Below, in pieces: positions 1 through 9,107 of a DNA stretch of 34,000 nt. The notes beneath the pieces were generated by a model. It saw only the letters and a program-made list of their open reading frames with translations, had not been told where the DNA came from and did no database searches. The position numbers were made by a program, and so were the translations under genes. Numbering within the stretch: the first letter of the stretch is position 1; the number at the start of each line of letters is the position of its first letter. Origin of the DNA: Clostridiaceae bacterium (GTDB taxonomy: Bacteria; Bacillota; Clostridia; Oscillospirales; Acutalibacteraceae); assembly GCA_016297645.1 (NCBI GenBank), contig JAEDGF010000017.1, positions 1-34,000 on the forward strand, in the 5' to 3' direction.

Positions 1-17
1 AGTGCCGAAAAGGGGCA

Positions 18-49
18 CTGACGGGCGACATGGGTTTGAATCCCGTCAG
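18..49 (+). other. tRNA T-arm-like hairpin at the left edge
   Basis: An 8-bp perfect stem (18-25 with 42-49) encloses a nested 5-bp stem with a 7-base loop TTTGAAT (30-34, 35-41, 42-46), which fits the T-arm consensus of a tRNA or tmRNA. The upstream hairpin (2-6 with 14-18) has a loop lacking the U33 expected in an anticodon loop, and no CCA end follows. This could be the 3' end of a structured RNA gene that begins outside the window, or chance. Confidence 0.2.
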
Positions 50-163
50 CCTAGGTACATTTTTGTTTTCAACAGTGATTTTACCGTCAGCAGTGATTTT
101 ACTGCATATTATTGCCGCAAACGGGAAAAATTAAGTTTGAATATTTTTTTCGGAGGAGAAGCT

Positions 164-3100
164 ATGCTTTCGGCAAAAAAAACACTGACGCTCGGCAAAA
201 AGCAGATAAAACAGCTCGTGAAGAAACCTGTTCCCGACCCTGACGGCGAGAAGAACCGGTGGCTTAAAGACAACGCCCGACTGCTGCTCAGTTGTATTGA
301 AAACGGTTTGTTGTCACTCAAAAAGAACAACGGTAGGGGTGCGGACGACTTTTTTTACCGTCTGAAAACGGCGCTCTCCGGCGTTAATTGTGGGAATACA
401 GAACCGAGTTTCGTAAAAGCCGTCGGTAAAGACGGTGTCGAAACTGAGCTTTGCGAACTTTTCGCTCCGCTTACCTTTGCGGCAGCCGCCGTAAGGGCGC
501 TTGAAGCCTACGAAAACGGAACGGAGAGCTTCTCTTCCGCCGTCAAATTGATTTTTGCCATGAAAAGCGTAGATTTTGACAGTATTCTGCCGGAGGTGTG
601 CGCCGGTGAACGCCTTTTGATGCTCGACCCCTCCGGCGATTATCCGAAGTGCGACCGACTCACAAAAAAGCACTTCCGCGATCTTGCGTGCGGCGAAGCC
701 AAAAAACGGGGAGAAACGGCGCAGGAATATATAAAAGCCTCGCTCGAAAAAGCCGAAAACGCGGCAGGAGAAAAGCGCCATATCGGCTTTTATATCGGCG
801 AATACAAGACGGACAAAAGCGCAGGCGTATCTTATATTTGCGTTGAAGCTGCCTTCACGGCGGCTGCGGCTTTCGTCACGGCTTTTTTCTGCACGCGCCC
901 GGTCAGCGGATTTTTCAACGAATGGTACGGCATATTCATTCTGACGGTTCTTCTCTTTCTGCCGTTTTATGCCGCGCTAAGACCGATTTCCGACAGACTC
1001 GCGGCACATTTTTTTAAACCTGCATTCTTAGCTTCCTACGACCCTGAGCTTACGGACGAGCTTCCGTCTGCCGTTATCGCCGTTTCAAGCGTACTGCCGA
1101 CGGCGGACAGAATAAACACAGTGAAAGAACATCTGCGTGAAACAAAGCTGTCGGACTCCTCGCCCGACACGGTGCTTGTATACCTTTGCGACCTGAAAAA
1201 CGCGGCTATTCCGCTTCTCCCCGAGGATGAAACCGACATCAGGGCGTCAAAAAATATGATAGACTCGTTAAACCGCGAGTGCGGCGGCGGATTTGTCCTC
1301 GCTTTGAGGGATAGAGTTTTTGCGCCGTCCGAAAACAGCTACGGCGGACACGAGCGAAAAAGAGGTGCGCTCTGTGCGCTCGTAAAATATATCACGGACG
1401 GGGACAACGCCTTTTCGGTGCTGCACGGCGACACGGGCGCACTGAAAAAAGCAAAATATATGCTCGCACTCGATTCCGATACGACACTGCCGTTCGAGAG
1501 TCTGAAAAAGCTCGTCTGTATCGCGTCTTATCCGTTGAACAGACCCGTATTTTCTCCCGAAAAGCGCCGCATAACACAGGGCTACGGAATAATTGCTCCG
1601 CGCGTTGAAACCACTCCGTCCTCCGCGGAAAAAACGATTTTTTCTTCATTCATGACACTCGGCGGAATAAGCGCCTATTCCTCCCCCGTCTCGGAGCGGT
1701 ACATGGATATGTTCGGCGTGTCGCTTTTCACCGGCAAGGGGCTTATCGACATAGAAGCTTTCTCGCAGGTGTGCGTTGACGCGTTCCCGGACGGACTTAT
1801 TCTGAGCCACGATATTCCCGAGGGGTCGCTGATGAACACGGCGTTTGCGGGCGGAGTGTGTCTGACGGACAGTTTTCCGTCAAAGCCCTCGGCGTACCGC
1901 AAACGGGAACACCGCTGGATAAGGGGCGATATTCAAAATCTCCGTCTGCTGCACGGGACGACAAACGGCTTCCCGGCGTCCCCCGAAATAACGATGCTTA
2001 CAAAATATCAGCTGCTCGATAACCTCCGCCGCGCACTTTCCCCGGCGGTAAGCCTTGCCTGTCTTATTCTCTCGCTCTTTTGTAAAGGCGGAGTATCAAA
2101 GGCATTATTTGCCGCCGCGCTTTTATCTGTAATAAGCGAACCGGCTGTTTCGTTTTTGTATGAGATTTTAAGACTCGGTCTGAAAGCACTCGCATCCGTT
2201 TACCTCACCTCCTCTGCCGGGGTCGGATTGAAATCGCTTATACGCGCAGTGTATCTTACGGCAGCGCTGCCGGAGCAGACCGCCTTGTCAGTTTCCGCCG
2301 CATTAAAGGGATTTTACCGCGGCTTTATCAGTCACAAAAAAACACTGGAATGGACTACCGCCGCCGACGGCGAGCGGGGGCGCAGCGGAATACCGCAAAG
2401 CGTTTTTTCGGCAGCAGCCGCAGCCGTTCTGCTCATTTTCGGCACGCCGCTTCACCGTCTTTGGGGCGTCCTTGTCCTTTTTAACATTCCGTTTTCGTTT
2501 TCCGACGGAATACCCAATGCGAAAGCTGCGGAATCACTGTCCGCAGCGCAGCGTGAAACGCTCAAAAGCTACGCCGCAGCCGAGTGGAGATATTTTGAAA
2601 AGTATGTCACGGCGGAAGAAAACTATCTGCCGCCCGACAATGTTCAGTTTACCCCCGTAAAGCGCACCGCACACCGCACATCCCCCACCGATATAGGAAT
2701 GTATCTGATGAGCTGCCTTACGGCATCGGACCTGTCGCTTATAACCGAGGACGAGCTTGCCGAAAGACTTAAAAAAACTGTAACCACTCTTAAAAAAATG
2801 CCGCGCTGCCTCGGGCTTCTGTACAACTGGTACGACACGAGAACGCTTGAAGTTCTTCAACCCGATTTTGTTTCCACAGTGGACTGCGGCAACTATCTGT
2901 GTTGTATAGCCGCACTCGGTGAGGGACTTAGAAAGCTCTCGGACAATGCGCGGTTCGGAGAAATCATATCTTTTTTGGACAGCGAGATAACCTCGTCCGA
3001 CCTCGGCGTTCTGTACTCAAAAAAGCGCGGCTTGTTTTCCGTCGGGATGAACGGCTCCGACAAATCGCTCAGCCCCTCGTTTTACGACACATATATGTCC

Positions 3101-6100
3101 GAAATGCGGCTCACCTCCTATTTTGCTTCCGCAATGCGCGAGGTGCCGCCGTCACACAACGAAAGGCTGTCGCGCGCGTCCGTAAGCTCGGGGGTGTACA
3201 CATCCGCCGCATCATGGACCGGAACGGCGTTTGAGTATCTGATGCCGACGCTTTTCCTGCCGGTTTTCGACAACACTTTTTTAAGCGAAGCTCTTTATAA
3301 CTGCATTCGCGAACAGAAAAAGTTCTCGCGCCGCACCTCGATGCCGTGGGGCGTTTCCGAAAGTGGCTACTACGCGTTTGACGCGGAATTAAACTACCGC
3401 TACAAGGCGCACGGCATACGCAGGCTTGCAATTAAAGCCGACGCGGACTGCGAAAAGGTCTTTTCCCCGTATTCTTCGTTTTTGTCGCTTGCGATCTCTC
3501 CCGACGACGCGATGAAAAACCTCGCGCGGTTCGTCCTGCTCGGCGCGTTCGGGGCGTGCGGCTTTTACGAAGCGCTCGACTTTACCCCCATTCGCGTTTC
3601 GCCCGAAAAATATATGGCGGTGCGCAGCTTCATGGCGCACCACAAGGGCATGAGCCTTATTGCGTGCGGCAACGCGCTTTTTGATAATATAAATGTCCGC
3701 CGTTTTGCCGGAAACGCCAAAATGAAGGCTGCCGAGAGCCTTTTGAACGAAAAACTGCCGCCGGAAGCGCCGTTCTCCGCGCGTCTGCCGAAAAGAAAGA
3801 ACGACGATAAAAAGCGCTTTAATATCAGAAGCGAAAGCTCGGCATGGACAAAATCCGTCTGCGCCCTGTTTTCCGATAGGGATTCCGCACTTCTTTGCAC
3901 AGAAAACGGGAGAAATATTTTTGTATATTCCGCTCTGTCCGTGTTTGCTTCGCGCAAGTGCGCAACAGGACTTTTTGCCGCGGTACGCACCGCAGAAGAA
4001 ACCGTTCCCCTCTCGGGTATTGACGGCGGCGAATTAAAGCAGACAAATTATTTTTTCAGGAAAAAGACGGAATACGGGATTTTTGAACACGCGCTGTGTC
4101 TGTCCGGCAGCACCGCAGGTGTTTTTGCTCCGGTTAAAATAACAAACGACACGGGCGAAGAAAGAATTTACGAGCTTTTCTTTTACGCAGAGCCGGAGCT
4201 GCTGCCCGTCGGCATCGGCAACGGACACAAAAGCTATTCCGATATGTTCATAAGGGCGGAGGAAAACCGAAATCTCTCCGCCGTAACATTTGAACGGCGC
4301 GAGAACGGAAAAATTCGCGCGGCAGTAGCGCTCGGCTTTGCGGACGGAGAACCGTTTGTTTTCACCTGCAAGCGCAGCCGGGTTCTCAACGCCGCAGAAA
4401 ACGCTCCGTACCCGTTTTATAATCGAATTCCGGAATTTACGAACGAAACCTTTGATGTTTCCCCATGTCTTGCGGCAAGCGTCACAATGCGGCTGTCTCC
4501 CGGTGAAAAACGCGAAAAGGTGCTTGTCGCGGCTGTCGGTGACGACAAAGCGGACGCACTGAATAAGCTCTCGGTGATTCGCAGCCGTACGCTGCAGAAA
4601 ACGGACGGCGCCGCACACAATATTATCGAGTTTTCCCCTGGCGTGAAGCGCGTATGTGAAAAGTATCTTTTGTCAAGATATTTTCACAGCGCACCGGATC
4701 GCGTAACGGCGGATGCCGTCGAAAAAAACGACCGCTCCGTCAATCTGCTGTGGGAAAAGGGCATTTCGGGCGACAACGGCATTATCCGCGTCACCGCCGA
4801 CGACGCACCGGTTTCTCTCTATGCGGATTTTATAAAATTCCATTCGATGCTTACAAAAACAGGACTGACCGCAGACCTTGTTTTCACGCTCTGCTCTCCC
4901 GATGATTACACCTCGTCCGCCTCCGAAAAGGTGCGCGGTGTAATAAAAAAAATGCACGCGGAAAGCTTCCTCGGCGCTCACGGCGGAATACACATTATAA
5001 ACACCGGTGCAGGCTCACCCGTTGATATTCTCCTGACGGCAGCAGCAAACGCCGTGTTTCCCGACGGTACAGACAATGAAAAAATCGAAGAAAACACGCA
5101 TTCAGCAGCAGTTTACAAAAGAAGCGGACGCGCTGTTTCGGGCAGCGACGGATTTTTGCCGGACGGATATTTTATAAACAGGCAGCACTCTTTTTCGATG
5201 TCGCACACGCTTTCAAACGGCGTAATGGGGACGCTGCTCACGGACACTTCACTCGGCTTCACATTTTTTGCGAACGCAAGGCTCTGTCCGCTCACCCCTC
5301 CCCCGGTCGATACTTCCGAGCCGATGACGGGCGAAATGCTGACCCTTGAAGCCGCCGATGTTCGAACGGACTGCATAAACGGCGCGTCCGTTTTCTTCCG
5401 CACGGGCAGCGCCTTGTACAGGGCGGACGCGGACGGCGTAAAATGCGACACGAGCGTTGCCGTTGCCAAACGCGGCGCGGTGAAAAACATTTCAGTCAAG
5501 CTGACCGGCTTAAAAAAGCGGTGTTCTCTCGTCTATTCGCTTGTCCCGGTTATGAATGAAAAGACTGATTTCGCGCGGTTCTGCAAGGTTGAACTCACAA
5601 CAAACGGCGCTGTCGTTTATAATCCGTTCAATACGGACTACGGCGGATATATGTATATTTTCTGCCCCGACTGCACCCCCGAAAGAGAGGAAAACGGGCG
5701 GCTTCGTTTCAGAGTGAGCCTTACCGAAAACACCGGGCATTTTGAAACAAGCTTCCGACTTGTCTTTTCTTCGTCAAGAAAGGGCTTGCTGCCGCTTTCC
5801 GAAATGCCGTTCGTCCCCATGACGGAAAAAAGCGTGCAGCTTCGTACGGGCTCATCGGAATTTGACCGTTTTGCAAACGCGCTGCTCTATCATCAGGCGG
5901 CGGACACAAGAATTAAAGCGCGGACGGGATTTTATCAATGCTCTGGCGCATACGGCTTCCGCGACCAGTTGCAGGACGCGATGTGTACGGTCCGCTTTGA
6001 CCCGACAGCGACTGCGCGAATTATTCTGCTCTGCGCTGCCGCCCAGTTTTGCGAGGGTGATGTTCTTCACTGGTTCCACCTTATTCCGGGAGTGGGCAAA

Positions 6101-7117
6101 AAGGGAGTACGGACACGCTGCTCGGACGATATGCTGTGGCTTCCGTTTGCCGCCTGCGTTTATGTAAAAGAAACCGGAAACACGGAAATATTTAAAACGG
6201 AAATTCCGTTTCTCGAAGGCGAGGTTCTGAAAAAAGACGAAAATAAACGGTACTCTCTTTACAGGAAATCGCTCAGGCGCGGGACTCTGTACGAGCATTG
6301 CATGAGTAGCATTTTCAAGGCGTGCGAGTTCGGCACGCACGGGCTGCCGCTCATAAAAGACGGCGACTGGAACGATTCCTTTGACGAAATAGGTAAGCTC
6401 GGCAAGGGCGAGAGCGTGTGGCTTGCAATGTTTTTGAAGCTTGTCTGCGATAAAATGCTGCCGTACACCCACGCCTTCGGTAAAAAAGAACATGAAGAGC
6501 TTTTGATAAAGATATCACAGAGCATGGAAGAAAATGTAATGCGCAGTGCATACAACGGTGAATTTTTTACAAGGGCATTTTTTGACGACGGCGAACCGCT
6601 CGGCAGCGGCTCACAGAGCGCGTGCAGAATCGACCTTTTGCCGCAGTCTTTTGCCGTTTTTGCCGGAATAGGCACACACGAACAGCGCGAAAAAGCACTT
6701 CTCGCCGCATTCGGAGAATTAGTCGACTCCGACAGCAGAATAATAAAGCTCTTCACACCGCCGTTTGATGAAAAGTCGCGCCGCGCGGGATATGTCAACG
6801 ACTACCCCGAGGGGGTGCGCGAAAACGGCGGACAATACACGCACGCCGCCGTCTGGTTTGCACTGGCGCTCTTAAAAGAAGGGCTTATAAAAGAAGCGGC
6901 AGCCGCCACCGGATTTTTGCTGCCATCGCTTAAAGGTAAAAACTACGAGCGCGAACCCTACGCCATGTGCGGCGATGTGTATTCCGCACCGGGAGCCGAG
7001 GGCAAGGGCGGTTGGAGTCTTTACACGGGTGCCGCCGGGTGGATGCTCGTTCTCGCACTCGAATGGGAAAAGTATTCTGAAAAAGAGGAACAGAACGGCA
7101 AAATAAACAACACCTGA
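164..7117 (+). CDS. Cyclic beta-1,2-glucan synthase-like protein (GT84/GH94)
   Basis: A 2317-residue membrane protein of the NdvB/Cgs family, which makes cyclic beta-1,2-glucan from UDP-glucose at the inner membrane. Membrane segments lie near residues 225-290. The GT84-type transferase follows, with LDSDT near residue 437, then FTGKG, ILSHDIPEG and HRWIRGD, then more hydrophobic segments. A central glycoamylase-like region has YNWYDTRT and FYDTYMSEMRLTSYF. The C-terminal GH94 phosphorylase-like domain has GFRDQLQDAM and DGDWND near 2066-2071, the region of the family's general-acid Asp. The start at 164 has GGAGGAG seven bases upstream; an in-frame extension back to base 2 has no ribosome site. 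Characterised proteobacterial members are near 2800 residues, so this one is shorter. A terminator follows after tandem repeats. Family assignment is firm; product chemistry is inferred. Confidence 0.93.
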   Translation: MLSAKKTLTLGKKQIKQLVKKPVPDPDGEKNRWLKDNARLLLSCIENGLLSLKKNNGRGADDFFYRLKTALSGVNCGNTEPSFVKAVGKDGVETELCELFAPLTFAAAAVRALEAYENGTESFSSAVKLIFAMKSVDFDSILPEVCAGERLLMLDPSGDYPKCDRLTKKHFRDLACGEAKKRGETAQEYIKASLEKAENAAGEKRHIGFYIGEYKTDKSAGVSYICVEAAFTAAAAFVTAFFCTRPVSGFFNEWYGIFILTVLLFLPFYAALRPISDRLAAHFFKPAFLASYDPELTDELPSAVIAVSSVLPTADRINTVKEHLRETKLSDSSPDTVLVYLCDLKNAAIPLLPEDETDIRASKNMIDSLNRECGGGFVLALRDRVFAPSENSYGGHERKRGALCALVKYITDGDNAFSVLHGDTGALKKAKYMLALDSDTTLPFESLKKLVCIASYPLNRPVFSPEKRRITQGYGIIAPRVETTPSSAEKTIFSSFMTLGGISAYSSPVSERYMDMFGVSLFTGKGLIDIEAFSQVCVDAFPDGLILSHDIPEGSLMNTAFAGGVCLTDSFPSKPSAYRKREHRWIRGDIQNLRLLHGTTNGFPASPEITMLTKYQLLDNLRRALSPAVSLACLILSLFCKGGVSKALFAAALLSVISEPAVSFLYEILRLGLKALASVYLTSSAGVGLKSLIRAVYLTAALPEQTALSVSAALKGFYRGFISHKKTLEWTTAADGERGRSGIPQSVFSAAAAAVLLIFGTPLHRLWGVLVLFNIPFSFSDGIPNAKAAESLSAAQRETLKSYAAAEWRYFEKYVTAEENYLPPDNVQFTPVKRTAHRTSPTDIGMYLMSCLTASDLSLITEDELAERLKKTVTTLKKMPRCLGLLYNWYDTRTLEVLQPDFVSTVDCGNYLCCIAALGEGLRKLSDNARFGEIISFLDSEITSSDLGVLYSKKRGLFSVGMNGSDKSLSPSFYDTYMSEMRLTSYFASAMREVPPSHNERLSRASVSSGVYTSAASWTGTAFEYLMPTLFLPVFDNTFLSEALYNCIREQKKFSRRTSMPWGVSESGYYAFDAELNYRYKAHGIRRLAIKADADCEKVFSPYSSFLSLAISPDDAMKNLARFVLLGAFGACGFYEALDFTPIRVSPEKYMAVRSFMAHHKGMSLIACGNALFDNINVRRFAGNAKMKAAESLLNEKLPPEAPFSARLPKRKNDDKKRFNIRSESSAWTKSVCALFSDRDSALLCTENGRNIFVYSALSVFASRKCATGLFAAVRTAEETVPLSGIDGGELKQTNYFFRKKTEYGIFEHALCLSGSTAGVFAPVKITNDTGEERIYELFFYAEPELLPVGIGNGHKSYSDMFIRAEENRNLSAVTFERRENGKIRAAVALGFADGEPFVFTCKRSRVLNAAENAPYPFYNRIPEFTNETFDVSPCLAASVTMRLSPGEKREKVLVAAVGDDKADALNKLSVIRSRTLQKTDGAAHNIIEFSPGVKRVCEKYLLSRYFHSAPDRVTADAVEKNDRSVNLLWEKGISGDNGIIRVTADDAPVSLYADFIKFHSMLTKTGLTADLVFTLCSPDDYTSSASEKVRGVIKKMHAESFLGAHGGIHIINTGAGSPVDILLTAAANAVFPDGTDNEKIEENTHSAAVYKRSGRAVSGSDGFLPDGYFINRQHSFSMSHTLSNGVMGTLLTDTSLGFTFFANARLCPLTPPPVDTSEPMTGEMLTLEAADVRTDCINGASVFFRTGSALYRADADGVKCDTSVAVAKRGAVKNISVKLTGLKKRCSLVYSLVPVMNEKTDFARFCKVELTTNGAVVYNPFNTDYGGYMYIFCPDCTPEREENGRLRFRVSLTENTGHFETSFRLVFSSSRKGLLPLSEMPFVPMTEKSVQLRTGSSEFDRFANALLYHQAADTRIKARTGFYQCSGAYGFRDQLQDAMCTVRFDPTATARIILLCAAAQFCEGDVLHWFHLIPGVGKKGVRTRCSDDMLWLPFAACVYVKETGNTEIFKTEIPFLEGEVLKKDENKRYSLYRKSLRRGTLYEHCMSSIFKACEFGTHGLPLIKDGDWNDSFDEIGKLGKGESVWLAMFLKLVCDKMLPYTHAFGKKEHEELLIKISQSMEENVMRSAYNGEFFTRAFFDDGEPLGSGSQSACRIDLLPQSFAVFAGIGTHEQREKALLAAFGELVDSDSRIIKLFTPPFDEKSRRAGYVNDYPEGVRENGGQYTHAAVWFALALLKEGLIKEAAAATGFLLPSLKGKNYEREPYAMCGDVYSAPGAEGKGGWSLYTGAAGWMLVLALEWEKYSEKEEQNGKINNT

Positions 7118-7212
7118 CTTTTTGTCACAGTTGCCGTGAACGCGAGAAAGACTATAATAAATAATCCCGGAATTTTCGTGACCGCACATTCGCTGCCGCA
7201 AAAAAAGCAAAA

Positions 7213-7451
7213 GACTATTCTTCACATCATGCTCATCACGCGCTTTGCGAATACAAAAAGATGTCCTATTTATGCGGCTGACGCGTTCGGCATAGCTTAA
7301 ACGCAAAAAAGACTATATTTCACATCACGCTCATCACGCGCTTTGCGAATACAAAAAGATGTCCTATTTATGCGGCTGACGCGTTCGGCATAGCTTAAAC
7401 GCAAAAAAAGACTATATTTCACATCACGCTTATCATGTGCTTTGTGAATTA
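7213..7451. repeat. Tandem 98-bp intergenic repeat, two full copies and one partial
   Basis: Copies start at 7213, 7311 and 7410 (spacing 98 and 99 bases), each beginning GACTAT after an A-run. The first two differ at only a few positions near their left ends. Each carries TCATCACGCGCTTTGCGAA and a region bounded by TATGC and GCATA. The third copy follows the unit for about 38 bases and then diverges into the right arm of a terminator. A further AAAGACTATA occurs at 7148-7157. The repeats fill most of the 359-base gap between two convergent genes, and no gene is visible in it. Confidence 0.85.
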
Positions 7452-7459
7452 TAGTCTTT
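7407..7459. terminator. Bidirectional terminator between ndvB-like and ddh genes
   Basis: AAAGACTATA (7407-7416) pairs with TATAGTCTTT (7450-7459). After one mismatch, six more base pairs follow (7418-7423 with 7443-7448). An A-run lies on the left and a T-run at 7461-7466 on the right, so it can stop transcription arriving from either side. The left arm is the start of the third repeat copy. Confidence 0.85.
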
Positions 7460-7476
7460 GTTTTTTCAGTGCTTTT

Positions 7477-8439
7477 TTACAGACAATCAAAAGCACTCAA
7501 CGACGGCGGCAGCATATCGGCAAGCGGCAAATCAAACACGGTGACCGCCCCGGTTCTGCCGCGTTTTGCCGCAGCATATACCGCACGCCCGCAGGCGACA
7601 AGCACCGCTCCCGTAAAATCGGGGTTCGAACGCATTGAAAGCTTGAAATCAGCCTGTGCCTCCGTCCCGTTTTTATCGTATGCCGACAGCACGCGCCCCT
7701 TGTGGCACAGTGAAGAAAAGCGAGAGTAAAGCTCGATTTCCGACACGAAATTAACTTCCGTTTCGTATCCGTCAAAATAGACGGGCATGGTGCGTATCTC
7801 GTTTTCTATCCGTTTTCTGTCGGCGCCTTCGTCCGCAGTTACATAACAGCGGCGGATATGATTTTTTCTGTCGTCATTTTCAAAAATGCCATTTTCGCCC
7901 GCATTTTTCACGGCTTCCGTATTGGGAACGGTCACTTCGAATGCGTCCTTAACGCCGTTTATCCGCCTTAAAGCTTCGGAATGCCCCTGGCTTACGCCCT
8001 CTCCCCAAAAGGTCACAGTGCGGCAGTCCGGTAAAACAGCCTTTGACGCGCATCTGACTGCCGAAAGAATTCCCGGATCCCATCCGGCACTGATAAGCGC
8101 AAGGTGATTCCCCTCTTTTGCAGCGCCGTCAACTCGTTCAAAGTGCTTTCTTATTTCGGGGTGCCTGTCAAAGCTGTCCACCACATTAAAATAATGTGCA
8201 AAACGGGGAGTCCAAACGGGCAGATCGTCCGCCGAGCCGCCGCAGATAAACAGAACATCTATGTCATTTTCGAAATCGAAAAGCCTGTCGGCAGGAAAAA
8301 CCGAAATATTTGCTTCGGTACAGACCTCATTTTTCTCCCGGCGCGAAAAAATACCGACTATCCGAGCGTCCTCAGCCCTCATAAGCGCCCTCAGAACTCC
8401 CCTGCCGAGGTTGCCGAACCCTATAATTGCCGTACGCAT
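7477..8439 (-). CDS. ddh: meso-Diaminopimelate D-dehydrogenase
   Basis: A 320-residue cytoplasmic NADPH-dependent enzyme that reductively aminates L-2-amino-6-oxopimelate to meso-diaminopimelate in one step, bypassing the succinylase or acetylase branch to lysine and peptidoglycan. The N-terminal Rossmann motif GFGNLG is at residues 7-12. The family signatures SAGWDPG and WGEGVSQGHSEALRRI are present. Length is close to the family's usual 320-330. The ATG at 8439 has an SD (ACGGAGG) eleven bases upstream. It is the last gene of the minus-strand block, 84 bases after folE. Its SD lies in the 3' arm of a hairpin (8452-8492), so translation could be controlled by structure. Confidence 0.95.
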   Translation of the reverse strand: MRTAIIGFGNLGRGVLRALMRAEDARIVGIFSRREKNEVCTEANISVFPADRLFDFENDIDVLFICGGSADDLPVWTPRFAHYFNVVDSFDRHPEIRKHFERVDGAAKEGNHLALISAGWDPGILSAVRCASKAVLPDCRTVTFWGEGVSQGHSEALRRINGVKDAFEVTVPNTEAVKNAGENGIFENDDRKNHIRRCYVTADEGADRKRIENEIRTMPVYFDGYETEVNFVSEIELYSRFSSLCHKGRVLSAYDKNGTEAQADFKLSMRSNPDFTGAVLVACGRAVYAAAKRGRTGAVTVFDLPLADMLPPSLSAFDCL

Positions 8440-8451
8440 AATAAAAAAAAC

Positions 8452-8492
8452 CTCCGTATGAACATATAATATCGTTACATATCTATACGGAG
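8452..8492 (-). promoter_or_regulatory. Leader hairpin overlapping the ddh ribosome site
   Basis: On the minus strand CTCCGTAT (8492-8485) pairs with ATACGGAG (8459-8452), an 8-bp perfect stem with a 25-base loop. The 3' arm contains the start of the ddh SD (GGAGG) and is followed directly by eight T residues. It can therefore act as an intrinsic terminator after folE, as an SD-sequestering hairpin, or both. On the plus strand a T-run also follows the stem, so it could also stop antisense transcription. Confidence 0.6.
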
Positions 8493-8523
8493 TTTTTTTA
8501 TTTTATTACTGTTTTTCGTTTTT

Positions 8524-9096
8524 TCAGTCCTGCTTGCAGGCATTTTGAAGGAGCATTGTCACTTCGCGCCGCATTTCGGGGTCGTCCTTAAAAACGCCGC
8601 TGCACGAAACAGTAAAGGTTTTTGCGCCGCCTGCGCGTATTCCGCGCATGGTCATGCACATATGCTCGGCTTCTACCGCCACGGCAACGCCGACGGGCGA
8701 AAGCTCATTATTGAGAAAATCGGCAACATCGTGCGTGAGCCGCTCTTGCAGCTGCGGTCTGCGTGCAAAGCAATCAACTATGCGCGCAAGCTTCGAAATA
8801 CCTATCACCTTGCCGTCCGACGGAATATAAGCGACAGCCGCTTTGCCGATAAACGGCAAAAGATGGTGTTCGCAGACGGAATAAACGGGAATGTCCCTCA
8901 CTATAACCGTCCCGCCGTCGTTTTCCTCATTGAAAATCTTCACAAGCTCGTGCGGATCGCGGCTTATCCCGCCGAAAATTTCGCCGCACATTTCGGCAAC
9001 GCGCTTCGGCGTTTCGACAAGTCCCTCTCTGTCGGGGTTCTCGCCTATCGCTTCAAGAATCTCGCGGACTGCGCGTTCAATCTTCTGTTTATCCAA
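8524..9096 (-). CDS. folE: GTP cyclohydrolase I
   Basis: A 190-residue enzyme converting GTP to 7,8-dihydroneopterin triphosphate, the entry to tetrahydrofolate and, in many bacteria, to queuosine. The zinc ligands expected from the E. coli enzyme are visible: Cys75 and His78 in SVCEHH, and Cys147 in EHMCM. VETPKRVAEM and RPQLQERLTHDVADF are also family signatures. The start is TTG at 9096, preceded by GAGG at suitable spacing. No folate or queuosine genes adjoin it. It begins 11 bases after the SpoIID/dockerin gene, so it is probably co-transcribed with the surface genes. Confidence 0.95.
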   Translation of the reverse strand: MDKQKIERAVREILEAIGENPDREGLVETPKRVAEMCGEIFGGISRDPHELVKIFNEENDGGTVIVRDIPVYSVCEHHLLPFIGKAAVAYIPSDGKVIGISKLARIVDCFARRPQLQERLTHDVADFLNNELSPVGVAVAVEAEHMCMTMRGIRAGGAKTFTVSCSGVFKDDPEMRREVTMLLQNACKQD

Positions 9097-9107
9097 ATAA
9101 ATTACCT

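Noticed and set aside
2..163. In-frame extension of the glucan synthase gene to the left edge
   Set aside because: No ribosome site, RNA-like composition in the first 50 bases, and a strong GGAGGAG directly before ATG 164.
314..6798. Long open frames on the minus strand opposite the glucan synthase gene
   Set aside because: They lack SD sequences and recognisable domains, and follow from the codon use of the real gene on the plus strand.
7213..7451. CRISPR array
   Set aside because: The 98-bp units are contiguous, with no unique spacers, and only two full copies exist.
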